A stretch of DNA of 64,000 nucleotides from DASCQC01 sp036012865 (GTDB taxonomy: Bacteria; Pseudomonadota; Gammaproteobacteria; Comchoanobacterales; Comchoanobacteraceae), in the NCBI GenBank assembly GCA_036012865.1, contig DASCQC010000004.1, forward strand, positions 1 to 64,000, read 5' to 3'. The notes below the pieces were generated by a model that worked only from the letters and a program-made list of their open reading frames with translations, had not been told where the DNA came from and made no database searches. The translations under genes and the position numbers were made by a program. Shown here one piece after another: positions 16,452 through 25,517 of this stretch; within the stretch, counting starts at the first letter, position 1; each line of letters starts with the position of its first letter.

Positions 16452-17960
16452 ATGGCAAAAGAGAAATTTAGTAAAACGGCAGTTGTACCTACGCGAGAGG
16501 AAGATTTTCCTGGTTGGTATCAGGCAGTTATCAAGGCTAGTGAATTGGCTGAAGTTTCTCCGGCTAGAGGGTGTATGATTATTCGTCCTTGGGGCTATGC
16601 CATCTGGGAGCGCATGAAATCTCTTTTGGATGCAAAGATTAAGGAAACAGGGCATGAGAATGTCTATTTTCCTCTTTTTATACCTTTAAGTTACATGCAA
16701 AAAGAGGCGGATCATGTGGAAGGTTTTGCGAAGGAATGTGCGGTTGTTACTCATCATAAGCTAACGCAAAAGGAAGGGGGTGAGCTGGTTCCAGATGGTA
16801 AGCTGGAAGAACCTTATATTGTTCGCCCAACTTCAGAAACCCTGATCGGTGAAGCGTTTTCTAAATGGGTCCAATCTTATCGGGATTTGCCCATGAAAAT
16901 AAACCAATGGGCGAATGTTGTTCGTTGGGAAATGCGCACTAGAATGTTTCTCCGCACCGTTGAAATTCTTTGGCAAGAAGGGCATACCGTTCATGCAACG
17001 AGTCAAGAGGCCAAAGCACATACACTCATGATGCTGGATGTATACCATCAGTTTGTTACTTCGGTTTTGGCCATTCCTGTTGTAAGGGGAGAGAAGACTG
17101 AAATCGAAAGGTTTGCTGGGGCAGAAGCAACGTACACCATTGAGGCTCTTATGCAAGATGGTAAAGCTTTGCAATGTGGTACTTCACATTTTTTAGGTCA
17201 ACATTTTGCTAAATCTGCTGATATTAGCTTTTTGGATGAGCATGGGCAACAGCAAACTGCCTGGACAACATCTTGGGGAATGTCTACTCGTCTGGTAGGT
17301 GCTTTAATTATGGCTCATGGCGATGATAATGGTTTGACCTTGCCTCCAGCCATAGCTCCCTTACAAATAGTTTTGTTACCGATTCTTCATCAATTAGAGA
17401 AAAAGGATGAAATCTTAGATTATTGTCATCAGATTAAATCTCAACTGGCTTCATTAGAGTGGCAGGGAGAAAAGATACGGGTGTCTTTGGATGATCGCCC
17501 TATGAAGGGAGGTGAAAAAAGTTGGCACTGGATTAAAAAAGGGGTTCCTTTGCGGATAGAAATAGGTGCGCGTGAAGTTGATCAGAAGAGGGTAAGTGTT
17601 TTTCAAAGAAACCAAGAGGTTAAAGCAAGACAGGTCATGGATCAAAGTGATTTGTCTACCTTTGTTGTGGGGACTTTAACAGATATGCAGGAAACAATGT
17701 ACTCTGAATCAGAAGGGTCGCTGAAGAAAAATACAGTTTTTATTAATAGCTTGGATGAGTTTAAGTCGTTTTTTTCAGAAAAAAAGTCAGGATTTGCTCG
17801 AGCTTATTGGTGCAATGATTCTGATAAAGAAGCGGCACTGGCTAAAGAATTTGGTGTTTCTGTGCGTTGTATTTTGAGTGAGGACCTTTCTCAAGAGCGT
17901 CGTTGTTTCTTATCTGGAAGGGAGGCTAAAGCTGAAGTATTATTTGCTAAAGCCTATTAA
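16452..17960 (+). CDS. proS: Prolyl-tRNA synthetase, archaeal/eukaryotic type
   Basis: 502 residues with AAGGA upstream of the ATG. Class II motifs include RPTSETLIGEAF (about 124-135, motif 2 region), then WQEGHTVHAT and CGTSHFLGQHFAKS. There is no insertion domain between motifs 2 and 3, and the C-terminus has the extension of the archaeal/eukaryotic group, ending in FAKAY. Gammaproteobacteria normally carry a longer bacterial-type ProRS (about 570 residues) with an INS editing domain. This gene therefore points to replacement by horizontal transfer, or to an old lineage trait. The enzyme charges tRNA-Pro in the cytoplasm. The downstream unknown gene starts 40 bases later and may be expressed separately. 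Confidence 0.95.
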   Translation: MAKEKFSKTAVVPTREEDFPGWYQAVIKASELAEVSPARGCMIIRPWGYAIWERMKSLLDAKIKETGHENVYFPLFIPLSYMQKEADHVEGFAKECAVVTHHKLTQKEGGELVPDGKLEEPYIVRPTSETLIGEAFSKWVQSYRDLPMKINQWANVVRWEMRTRMFLRTVEILWQEGHTVHATSQEAKAHTLMMLDVYHQFVTSVLAIPVVRGEKTEIERFAGAEATYTIEALMQDGKALQCGTSHFLGQHFAKSADISFLDEHGQQQTAWTTSWGMSTRLVGALIMAHGDDNGLTLPPAIAPLQIVLLPILHQLEKKDEILDYCHQIKSQLASLEWQGEKIRVSLDDRPMKGGEKSWHWIKKGVPLRIEIGAREVDQKRVSVFQRNQEVKARQVMDQSDLSTFVVGTLTDMQETMYSESEGSLKKNTVFINSLDEFKSFFSEKKSGFARAYWCNDSDKEAALAKEFGVSVRCILSEDLSQERRCFLSGREAKAEVLFAKAY

Positions 17961-17972
17961 TGATTTTATAAT
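17944..17972 (+). promoter_or_regulatory. Candidate sigma-70 promoter for the 628-residue gene
   Basis: TTGCTA, a 17-base spacer and a perfect TATAAT (17967-17972) lie across the end of proS, 28 bases before the ATG at 18001. This suggests the unknown gene has its own start of transcription. Confidence 0.4.
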
Positions 17973-18000
17973 GCGCAATATGTTATTTTGAGGGGAAAAT

Positions 18001-19887
18001 ATGTCATTAACAGAAATAAAAATACCAAAAAATAGTTTTAATTGTTTGTTTAATGCGTTGGGTAGTTATTTTATGACGCAACTGACATTAACCCCTGGTT
18101 GTGGTGATAAAGAACAAGCTTATTGCGAAAAAACCAAGAAATACCTTAAAGATCAAGTGTTTTTTAGGTTGTTGGATTGTCCTGAATTGTCTTTTTTAAC
18201 TCAAGAGGACGTTAATAATTTATATCAAAGCGTTATTGTACAACAAAAATTTTGTCGAGATGATAAAATTACATTGTTAGGGTGGATTTTAAGAGTTTAC
18301 CATATAACGTTGGAGCAAGATAAAACCTTGAAGGATGCGATCAACGATATAAAACATTTAGATGTTGATGATAAATCCAAGGAACAAAAAGATGACCTAG
18401 TATCGTTAGTTGAGTCATGGGGCCCATCACGTCAAGTTAGGTCATTGACTGCGACTGAATTGGCTAAAGTCAAGGATGCTCTCAAGCGGCTGAAAGACTC
18501 TATTGAAGATCATTTTGTAGCCAATAAGGCTAATCTAAAACGTGTTTTATCAACAATCGATAAAAGCCCTTTTTTATCCAATGTAGAATCTACAAAATTT
18601 TGTTATGAGGACAGTGCGTTGGCTCATCATCAACCTATGTTTCATTCTGAAAGGTATTCAGCAGACGAGCCGGAGTTAACTCGCTTGATGAATTTTTACG
18701 ATGATAATTTAAGGCAGACTGCCAGGGGAGTTTTACAGGCGAATAGAATTGAGATCTTAAAGCAGTGTTTAGTTCAGTTTGATAATACTTATAATTTAGA
18801 ACAGCAATTTAAATTGCTCATGGATAAGTGTCAAGAGAAGACACTAGATACTGACGGTGCGAGTGATCTAGATAGCTTATGCAAAGTGCTGACGAGGGGC
18901 GAGACGGGCGATGAAGGCGGTATTGGTTATAGTTTTGATAATCGTATGTTTTTTATGCTATATCTGTCTTTTCTTCCGGACAATCTGAAACAGACAGGTA
19001 CGGAGAAAGAGGTTGCCTTGTATGAAGGTTTTTGTAAAAAAATTCTGGGTGTTCAAACATTGATTCTGAAAGAGGATTTGACTCATCAAAGTGAAGATTA
19101 TTTTATTAGCTCATTACTTTTACAAACATACTCTAAGGAATTTGGTGGAAATATTAGGTCAAGGGTTGATTTAAATGATGAGCTAAAAGCCAGACCAGAA
19201 AGATACTTTGGGTTGATTGATAAGTTGCAAAAACAAATTAAACCACTGCCACGCTTTTTTTATAATAATGATAGTAATGAGATCAGTGATGTTAATAAAG
19301 AGGCTGAGCACTTTATATATTATACTGTTAAACCTTATAGCCCCCGCCCTATCATAAGGCAATCGGTTAATGATATTGTGCTGGAAAATTTCGATGATTT
19401 TGTTGGTTTTTTAAAAGATATGTGCGTGTTTGGAATAAGGTTTGGGGGGGGGTATAATTATCAAAATAGAAGTTTAATGGTTAATAGGTTTATGCAATTA
19501 AAGATCCAGAGTCAATTTCTTAAATCACAACAGCAACAAGATGCTGCAGGTGTTTTTGAAGCTGCTTTTAGTGATGCCAAAATCAGTATGAGGGAGATAT
19601 TTAAAAATCAAGATGAAAAATGTAGGGTTGATGAACTTAATAGATTCAAGAGCAAAATAGATCAATACCTTCTCAATGAGTGTATAAAAAGCGAAAATAG
19701 CTGGACCCAGTTAATTCATGACGTATGTTGTGCTGTATTTATTGTGCCTTTATTCATTCGGAGGATTGAGGAAAATGTTTTTGGGCTTCTCAAAGATCAG
19801 TCTATATTCGCACGAAGGACTTATCATCAGACCCTGCTTGATGACTGTGTCAAAGGCGCCAGTGAATTTACTTTCTCAAAGGATTAA
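18001..19887 (+). CDS. Large hypothetical protein, OTU-like Cys motif at the N-terminus
   Basis: 628 residues with a strong GAGGGGAAAAT ribosome site. No membrane segment or signal peptide. Near the start, KNSFNCLFNALGSYF (Cys15) resembles the Cys box of OTU proteases (NCLFRAL), and a following LLGWILRVYHITLEQ (about 92-106) recalls the OTU Trp/strand region; no matching His box could be placed with confidence. The rest is helical and charged, with no family recognised. Its position before the tandem OTU-like pair, its own promoter and its size suit a secreted effector, but this is inference. Confidence 0.7.
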   Translation: MSLTEIKIPKNSFNCLFNALGSYFMTQLTLTPGCGDKEQAYCEKTKKYLKDQVFFRLLDCPELSFLTQEDVNNLYQSVIVQQKFCRDDKITLLGWILRVYHITLEQDKTLKDAINDIKHLDVDDKSKEQKDDLVSLVESWGPSRQVRSLTATELAKVKDALKRLKDSIEDHFVANKANLKRVLSTIDKSPFLSNVESTKFCYEDSALAHHQPMFHSERYSADEPELTRLMNFYDDNLRQTARGVLQANRIEILKQCLVQFDNTYNLEQQFKLLMDKCQEKTLDTDGASDLDSLCKVLTRGETGDEGGIGYSFDNRMFFMLYLSFLPDNLKQTGTEKEVALYEGFCKKILGVQTLILKEDLTHQSEDYFISSLLLQTYSKEFGGNIRSRVDLNDELKARPERYFGLIDKLQKQIKPLPRFFYNNDSNEISDVNKEAEHFIYYTVKPYSPRPIIRQSVNDIVLENFDDFVGFLKDMCVFGIRFGGGYNYQNRSLMVNRFMQLKIQSQFLKSQQQQDAAGVFEAAFSDAKISMREIFKNQDEKCRVDELNRFKSKIDQYLLNECIKSENSWTQLIHDVCCAVFIVPLFIRRIEENVFGLLKDQSIFARRTYHQTLLDDCVKGASEFTFSKD

Positions 19888-19892
19888 ATACC

Positions 19893-19922
19893 TTGACAGG
19901 GACTGAAGAATCTTGCAATATT
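19893..19922 (+). promoter_or_regulatory. Candidate promoter of tRNA-Thr
   Basis: A perfect TTGACA (19893-19898), an 18-base spacer and AATATT lie 11 bases before the tRNA. The -35 box starts right after the stop of the preceding gene. Confidence 0.5.
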
Positions 19923-19933
19923 ACCCAATGAAT

Positions 19934-20006
19934 GCTGGCGTAGCTCAGTTGGTAGAGCAGCTGATTTGTAATCAGCCGGTCGTAGGTTCGACTCCTATCG
20001 CCAGCT
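19934..20006 (+). tRNA. tRNA-Thr (anticodon TGT)
   Basis: A full cloverleaf: acceptor GCTGGCG / CGCCAGC, D-arm TAGCTCAGTTGGTAGAGC, anticodon stem GCTGA / TCAGC with loop TTTGTAA, and T-arm GGTTCGACTCC. The discriminator base is T and CCA is not encoded. A T at position 73 differs from the usual A of bacterial tRNA-Thr. Confidence 0.95.
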
Positions 20007-20021
20007 TGCACCCTATTTTCA

Positions 20022-20852
20022 ATGCTAAAAGAATTAACTATGGAATCCGTATTTAGGCGAGTAAAATCCGGTTATGAAGCATCAGCTTCAGGCTGTGCGG
20101 GATGGTACCCTGATGTGTTACATGGGGGAGCTGTGGCTGGTTTTATCAGTCACTTTTGTACGTCATACCCTACGAGCAAACCGATGCGGTTAGCCAGAGT
20201 GACGGTTGATTTATTTAAACCCGTTATCAGAAATCATTTGGAAGTGTCTGTTGAGGTTCTCAGGAACAGTAAAAACCTACAAGTACTTGAGGCTAAGCTT
20301 TTACGAAAAGGCTCTTTAGTTGCCAAGGCATCAGTTTTAAAGATTCGTGAGAATGCATCGATAGGTTTAGCTTGTCATGACTCAAGTGATAAACTTGATT
20401 TTCCTGACCCAGTGAATGTTTTTAAATTAACAAACCCCTCCATGAATGAAATTAGAAATTTTGCTAAGGATGCGGTCGAAATCAATAGAGTAGAGGGGAT
20501 GCCCTTTGACGAAGACGGCCCTGGAAGTCTGTGGATACGACCCAAATTAAATTTGATAGAAGGTGAGTCAATGCACCCAGGCATCAGTGCCATTGTTGCT
20601 GCAGATTTTGGGAATGCTATTTCTAGTGTATTTCCCCTTGATTCGCATATTTATATCAATGCTGATTTAGGGGTTGAATTTTATCGAATGCCTCGAGGTG
20701 AATGGATAGGTGTGGAATCAATCACTCATAATACTCAGGATGGAGTTGGGTTGGTTCAAACGAAATTGTATGATCGTGAAGGTTTAATAGGAGGGGCTCA
20801 TCAGTGTCTTGTGATGGATACCCGTGAACATTTTTTCAAAGGAGTAAATTAA
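20022..20852 (+). CDS. Thioesterase-like protein (TesB-like double hotdog)
   Basis: 276 residues; ATG at 20022 or, more conservatively, 20040. The pattern CAGWYPDVLHGGAVAGFISHF near the start, VTVDLFKPV and a C-terminal half with AADFGNAIS, LGVEFYRMP..EWIGVES and GLVQTKLYD..G.IGGAHQ fits the double-hotdog acyl-CoA thioesterases (TesB-like/DUF acyl-CoA thioesterase). They hydrolyse acyl-CoA in the cytoplasm. It begins only 15 bases after tRNA-Thr and is followed after two bases by rdgC, so it likely starts an operon with rdgC and tyrS, perhaps cotranscribed with the tRNA. Confidence 0.75.
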   Translation: MLKELTMESVFRRVKSGYEASASGCAGWYPDVLHGGAVAGFISHFCTSYPTSKPMRLARVTVDLFKPVIRNHLEVSVEVLRNSKNLQVLEAKLLRKGSLVAKASVLKIRENASIGLACHDSSDKLDFPDPVNVFKLTNPSMNEIRNFAKDAVEINRVEGMPFDEDGPGSLWIRPKLNLIEGESMHPGISAIVAADFGNAISSVFPLDSHIYINADLGVEFYRMPRGEWIGVESITHNTQDGVGLVQTKLYDREGLIGGAHQCLVMDTREHFFKGVN

Positions 20853-20854
20853 TC

Positions 20855-21793
20855 ATGTGGTTTAAACAAATGCAATGCTTTACATTTGAGGGTTTTAAGG
20901 CGCCAGAAGATTGGCAAAGTGCTTTAGAGTCGCTTATATTACAAACCCCAACAGGAGCTAGAGATACTTCCATGGGGTGGGTGAGTCCGTTCGGTTTGAC
21001 ATCGGAATCTTTGTACCATAAATATGGTCATTTTGTCATGTTGAAAGCTGCAATGTTACAAAGAATGTTACCGGCTAGTGTTATCAAACAGGCTGTTGAT
21101 GAGCACGTTGCTGAAGTTAAGCGTGAACAAGATCGAGACCTTTCAGCCAGAGAGAAAGTCAGAATACGCGAACAAATTAAATTTGAACTCATGCCCAAAG
21201 CATTTTGTCGGCGTAAAGAGGTTTGTTTACTGATTAATCTTAATTCAGGTTGGGTGGTTGCAGATACCTCTAATCATGATTTTGCTGAGCAAGCTATTGG
21301 GTTGTTGCATGAGTGTTTAGGTTCTTTCCCAACCAACCGTATAAGAAAAGATGGCATGACCGGAATCATGACAGCTTGGTTAAGAGAGAAAAGCATTAAA
21401 ACAGGTTATACACTCGATCAAGACTGTAACTTAGTGAACTCACAAGATCGCAGAAACAGTATACGCATTAGCTGTCAGGAGCTAGAAAGTGATGAGGTGG
21501 CAGTTCATTTGGCTGCAGGAAAACAGGTGACTAAATTAGGGTTAAATTGGAGTGGGCATTTGGGTTTTGTTTTAGATGATCAGTTGACCTTGTCAAAAAT
21601 TAGACACCTTGATATAGAGGCAGAATCAGATTCATCAGGACAAAGTCCTGAAGAAAAATTTGATGCTGATTTTGCATTATTAGCACCTTACTACCAGCAG
21701 TTTGTCGAAGGGCTATTTAATCTTCTAGAAATTGATAAAAATGCTGCTAAGGAAGAAGCTTCTAAAGAAAGTCAACCAGAGACAGCGGCGTGA
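20855..21793 (+). CDS. rdgC: Recombination-associated protein RdgC
   Basis: 312 residues, the usual RdgC length. Typical features: MWFKQMQCFTF start, LGWVSPFG-like MGWVSPFGLTS, LMPKAFCRRKE and the C-terminal AGKQVTKLGLNW. RdgC forms a ring on double-stranded DNA and restrains RecA; it is largely limited to beta- and gammaproteobacteria, which supports the assignment of the organism. Its stop overlaps the tyrS start (GTGA), so the two are translationally coupled. Confidence 0.93.
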   Translation: MWFKQMQCFTFEGFKAPEDWQSALESLILQTPTGARDTSMGWVSPFGLTSESLYHKYGHFVMLKAAMLQRMLPASVIKQAVDEHVAEVKREQDRDLSAREKVRIREQIKFELMPKAFCRRKEVCLLINLNSGWVVADTSNHDFAEQAIGLLHECLGSFPTNRIRKDGMTGIMTAWLREKSIKTGYTLDQDCNLVNSQDRRNSIRISCQELESDEVAVHLAAGKQVTKLGLNWSGHLGFVLDDQLTLSKIRHLDIEAESDSSGQSPEEKFDADFALLAPYYQQFVEGLFNLLEIDKNAAKEEASKESQPETAA

Positions 21794-22974
21794 CCCAAGA
21801 GCTTGAGGAATTAAAACGGGGGGTTGTTGAGTGCATTGGAGAAGATTTGCTCGAAAGCCAAATAGCGTCGGGTCAAAAATTAACGATTAAGGCAGGTTTT
21901 GATCCGACATCCCCCGATATACATTTTGGGCATACTGTTTTACTTCATAAGCTAAGGCAATTTCAACAGTATGGTCATCATGTTGTGTTTTTAATCGGTG
22001 ATTTCACCGCGATGATTGGAGATCCGAGTGGGCGCAATGCTACTCGGCCCACGTTGACTCTAGAAGATGTTAGGCGCAATGCTAAGACTTACGAGCAGCA
22101 AATCTATAAAATCCTTGACCCTAAAAAAACCAAAGTAGCGTTTAATTCTAAGTGGTTAAGTTCAATGGGCTTAAAAGAGGTGATTGAACTAACGAGTCAA
22201 TACACTGTGGCTCGCATGTTAGAACGAGATGATTTTGAGAAGCGATATAATCAACAAAAACCTATTAGTTTACATGAGTTTTTATACCCTATCCTCCAGG
22301 GTTATGATTCGGTTGCTTTGAAAGCAGATGTTGAATTAGGAGGGCAGGATCAAAAATTTAATTTACTGATGGGTCGGGAATATCAGAAATACTACAAACA
22401 AAAACCGCAAGTCGTCATGATGATGCCGTTGCTTGAAGGGCTAGATGGGGTTAAAAAAATGTCCAAATCCTATCATAATGCTATCGGTATTGATGAAAAT
22501 CCAAATGATATGTTTGGTAAGATTATGTCAATTCCTGACGCTATCATGTGGAATTATTATGATCTATTAAGTTCTAAATCACTGGGTGAAATACGGCAAT
22601 TAAAATCTTTGGTTAAACAGGGAGAGAACCCAAGGAATATTAAGATAATGCTTGCTAAGGAGATGGTGGAGCTATTTCATGGGGTTGAAAAAGGTCAAGA
22701 AGCTCAAGAATTCTTTGAGACTAAATTTACTCGAAAAGCAGTGCCTGATGTGCTTCCTGAAATCATACTCACGGAAGAACTATTAAGGTTACCTTGGCCG
22801 CAAAGAATAAAACAAGCCGGTCTGGCTAAAAGTTCTAGTGAAGCTTTACGGCTTATAAAACAAGGGGCTGTGAAATTAAATCAAGAGAAAATTTCTTTAG
22901 AATCGGATCAAATTCCTAAAATTGGCGATGTTTTATCAGTAGGAAAAAAAATAATGATTCGATGGGGCGGTTGA
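21790..22974 (+). CDS. tyrS: Tyrosyl-tRNA synthetase
   Basis: 394 residues starting with GTG inside the last codons of rdgC. Class I marks: FDPTSPDIHFGH (HIGH-type motif), LIGDFTAMIGDPSGR, GGQDQKFN and VKKMSKS (about residue 225). A C-terminal S4 RNA-binding domain is visible (LAKSSSEALRLIKQGAVKLN). The length and HFGH form fit the TyrZ-type branch, shorter than E. coli TyrS. It activates tyrosine and charges tRNA-Tyr. Last gene of the thioesterase-rdgC-tyrS run. Confidence 0.95.
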   Translation: MTQELEELKRGVVECIGEDLLESQIASGQKLTIKAGFDPTSPDIHFGHTVLLHKLRQFQQYGHHVVFLIGDFTAMIGDPSGRNATRPTLTLEDVRRNAKTYEQQIYKILDPKKTKVAFNSKWLSSMGLKEVIELTSQYTVARMLERDDFEKRYNQQKPISLHEFLYPILQGYDSVALKADVELGGQDQKFNLLMGREYQKYYKQKPQVVMMMPLLEGLDGVKKMSKSYHNAIGIDENPNDMFGKIMSIPDAIMWNYYDLLSSKSLGEIRQLKSLVKQGENPRNIKIMLAKEMVELFHGVEKGQEAQEFFETKFTRKAVPDVLPEIILTEELLRLPWPQRIKQAGLAKSSSEALRLIKQGAVKLNQEKISLESDQIPKIGDVLSVGKKIMIRWGG

Positions 22975-23087
22975 AATCATTGATGACTGAGTATCGATAT
23001 AGTTGAAGGCCCTAGGAGAATGAAAGTATTCCTTTGATGTATTGATGTTGGAGTTTTTAGAATATTAATGTTGTTTTCATTGATTTA

Positions 23088-23116
23088 TTGACATTCTAGC
23101 TTTTTTAGTTTAAAGT
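23088..23116 (+). promoter_or_regulatory. Candidate promoter of OTU-like gene 1
   Basis: A perfect TTGACA, a 17-base spacer and TAAAGT stand about 40 bases before the ATG at 23158. The layout is like that in front of the second OTU-like gene. Confidence 0.45.
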
Positions 23117-23157
23117 GTTGTTAAGTATCTTATAAATATAACTAAGAGGCCATATAA

Positions 23158-24267
23158 ATGAGAACAGTAGAGATATCAAAAAGACAACATAATTGTGGTA
23201 CCCACGCGATAGGGTTATTTATTTATTCAAAATGGGACTCATTATTGCCAACAACACAAGATAAAATGATTGACATATTAAATATATATTATAATTTACA
23301 ACCAAATGTCTTGACTCAAGGTAATTTGAAGTCATCATTATCCCATTTTTCTAGTCATGATATTCAAATCATCATGTCATTGGCATTGAATGAACATATC
23401 ATGAATAATGAACAGGAGTATCATTTTTATTGGACGAGTAATGTTAAGAATGCTCCGAATCAGCCAACCAATTTCCCTGATTTTGTAAAGGAATTTAAAA
23501 AAGATGACTTAGGGTATTGGGGTGCAGGGTGTTTATCTTGGTTGATGACAGATTTAATAATTAATCATCAGATTACATCAACTACTAGAGAGGTAACCCA
23601 ATTGAGCTTGGATGCGGATGGTCCAGTTGCCGTTATTCAAAACCCTACAGAAGTTCACTTTGAGCTTGCAGTTACAGAAGATGATTTAGATTTTTCGGAA
23701 TTGACAACAAATGATGATGGTTTTTTTGAAAAGAATTTGGATGATGAGAAAGTCAGGTGTACTTTTCAAGCAATGGTCAATATGGGCATGGATAATTATC
23801 AAGCATGTTGTCCGGAACTTCGTCCTATGCTCACTCAAATAAATCAGGTGATTGATTTAATAGAAAGTAAGGCGGCACAAGTTTTTCAGAGTAGTCGTGA
23901 AAAGTTCGACAAAGTTGGGAGGTTATTGGATACAATAAAAGGTTTTAGAAATAAATTGTATACTTCGCTTGCTGCAAATAATCTGGGTGACGCAAGTGAA
24001 GATATTAAGGCATTTAAACAGTTCATTAGTGATAATAAAGAGCAGATTGATGACTTAGATGCGCTTCCAGGAATGAGTAGATCTTCCGGACCTAGTCATT
24101 CCAGAAAAAGTAATCAGGGTTTCTTCTTTAACGAACGACGAAACTCAACAGACCCTTCATTCTCAGATTTATTTGACCGATTATTCAAGATTCTGGAGAG
24201 TTTTTTAACCGTTGTTGTCAACCTTATCAGCGATGGGCTTAAACATGTTGGCCATGTGTTCTCTTAA
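23158..24267 (+). CDS. OTU-like putative cysteine protease 1
   Basis: 369 residues, AGAGG site upstream. The first 175 residues carry the pattern of an OTU-type cysteine protease: HNCGTHAIG with Cys13 as candidate nucleophile, LGYWGAGCLSWLM with Trp121 (the OTU WGG..EL region), and VAVIQNPTEVHFELAV with His167. OTU enzymes cleave ubiquitin chains; in intracellular bacteria they are often injected effectors. Residues 175-320 are charged and helical, and the last 35 residues hold a hydrophobic stretch (FKILESFLTVVVNLISDGL) that may bind membrane. The next gene is a diverged paralogue. Assignment rests on motif reading; the catalytic class and any ubiquitin activity are inferred. Confidence 0.65.
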   Translation: MRTVEISKRQHNCGTHAIGLFIYSKWDSLLPTTQDKMIDILNIYYNLQPNVLTQGNLKSSLSHFSSHDIQIIMSLALNEHIMNNEQEYHFYWTSNVKNAPNQPTNFPDFVKEFKKDDLGYWGAGCLSWLMTDLIINHQITSTTREVTQLSLDADGPVAVIQNPTEVHFELAVTEDDLDFSELTTNDDGFFEKNLDDEKVRCTFQAMVNMGMDNYQACCPELRPMLTQINQVIDLIESKAAQVFQSSREKFDKVGRLLDTIKGFRNKLYTSLAANNLGDASEDIKAFKQFISDNKEQIDDLDALPGMSRSSGPSHSRKSNQGFFFNERRNSTDPSFSDLFDRLFKILESFLTVVVNLISDGLKHVGHVFS

Positions 24268-24334
24268 ATTTAGAGCAGAATAGATTAAATTCTAAGTTGT
24301 TTAAGTAACTTTGAGTCGCCTATTGGGGCGCCCA

Positions 24335-24363
24335 TTGACATCGTAATTAAATAGTTATAGTAT
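24335..24363 (+). promoter_or_regulatory. Candidate promoter of OTU-like gene 2
   Basis: A perfect TTGACA (24335-24340), a 17-base spacer and TAGTAT (24358-24363) lie about 38 bases before the ATG at 24402. This is one of the best sigma-70 matches in the window. Confidence 0.55.
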
Positions 24364-24401
24364 ACAGGTACAGATAATTTATAAAAATAATGGAGAGACG
24401 T

Positions 24402-25517
24402 ATGCCAAACCTTAGAACTAGTGGAAAAAACCTTCACTGTGGAACTCATGCAGTTGGTCATTCGATATACCTTCATTGGGATGAATTAACTCAAGAGAGT
24501 CGAGGCTTGGTCATTCAAGAATTGAATGAATTTTATAAGCTAAATAATGAAGAATGTCAGTTAACAGTTGAAACCTTCAAAGGCTTGATGGACCAATTAA
24601 GTTATGATGATATTCAAAGAGCGATGAGTTTACCTCTGAATGCAATAATACGTCAAAATCTTATAAATTTAAAGCCAGTATTCGATGCCGATAATAGAAA
24701 AAATGAACAGACTGCCTCTGAGTTAGGCCAGTCACCTAAGTATTATCAAGAACAATTTCAACGTATGAATAATGATCCTATATGCCGAGAACGTACTTTA
24801 TGGAGTCAAGACCAACTTTCCATTGCCCTTTGTCACTTTAAAATTAGGCATAGTATTTCGGCTCGTTCTTTAACTGTAGCTGGTATAACAGAATTGTATG
24901 GTGTCAAGGATAGGTTTCTTGGAGCTGAAATTAAGATTCAAAACACAGGAAATCATTGGGAAAGCCAGGTGGATGAATTAACACTTGAGCAAAGGACTAA
25001 AAATAATAACTTTGGTAAAGATCCTTCGATATTTGTCAGCGATGTATTTTCTTTCTTTAATGGGGGGCAAGACAGGGTAGTCAGGGATAATTTTAAAAAA
25101 TTCGTGATTGCTGGGTCACTCGATCAGTATAATAATCAACATAAGATTCAAGGATTACAAACCCATTGTAGAGAGTTGTCTAGAAAAATAGATGCGCATA
25201 TTGAACTGAAGATAAAAGAAATCAAATCAAATGACCCTGATGGAGCTCAGACAACACGCTATGAAGACATAAAAAAACAAATGATAAGTTTATCGAAAGG
25301 CGGGTTTAAGGGTGATTGTAAGGAACTCGAGGAACAAAGAGACGAGTTTGTTGGAATTTGGAATGATATCCGCCCACCTTTTGGGGAGGATACACCTTTG
25401 ATACAGTTAATAGATGCTTTGATTGAAAGTCTCGTGAATCTAATTACACAGTTGGCAGAAAAAATTCAAGAAACATCTCGAGATACTTTAAACTCATTGT
25501 TTACTCCACAAGGTTAG
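24402..25517 (+). CDS. OTU-like putative cysteine protease 2 (paralogue of gene 1)
   Basis: 371 residues from the ATG at 24402 (GGAGAG just upstream). It aligns with OTU-like protein 1 over the N-terminal part: LHCGTHAVGHSIYLHW (Cys13 again), SYDDIQRAMSLPLNAII, TLWSQDQLSIALCHFKI with Trp134, and KIQNTGNHWESQVDEL with His185. NHW is close to the His box of OTU proteases (NHY/NHW). The rest is a charged helical region, ending with a hydrophobic stretch (LIDALIESLVNLITQLAEKI) similar to that of gene 1. Its last 24 bases overlap the convergent hydrolase gene. Deubiquitinase-like effector is the best guess. Confidence 0.65.
   Translation: MPNLRTSGKNLHCGTHAVGHSIYLHWDELTQESRGLVIQELNEFYKLNNEECQLTVETFKGLMDQLSYDDIQRAMSLPLNAIIRQNLINLKPVFDADNRKNEQTASELGQSPKYYQEQFQRMNNDPICRERTLWSQDQLSIALCHFKIRHSISARSLTVAGITELYGVKDRFLGAEIKIQNTGNHWESQVDELTLEQRTKNNNFGKDPSIFVSDVFSFFNGGQDRVVRDNFKKFVIAGSLDQYNNQHKIQGLQTHCRELSRKIDAHIELKIKEIKSNDPDGAQTTRYEDIKKQMISLSKGGFKGDCKELEEQRDEFVGIWNDIRPPFGEDTPLIQLIDALIESLVNLITQLAEKIQETSRDTLNSLFTPQG

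Noticed and set aside
16833..17174. 113-codon minus-strand open frame
   Set aside because: It lies fully inside proS on the other strand without a ribosome site.
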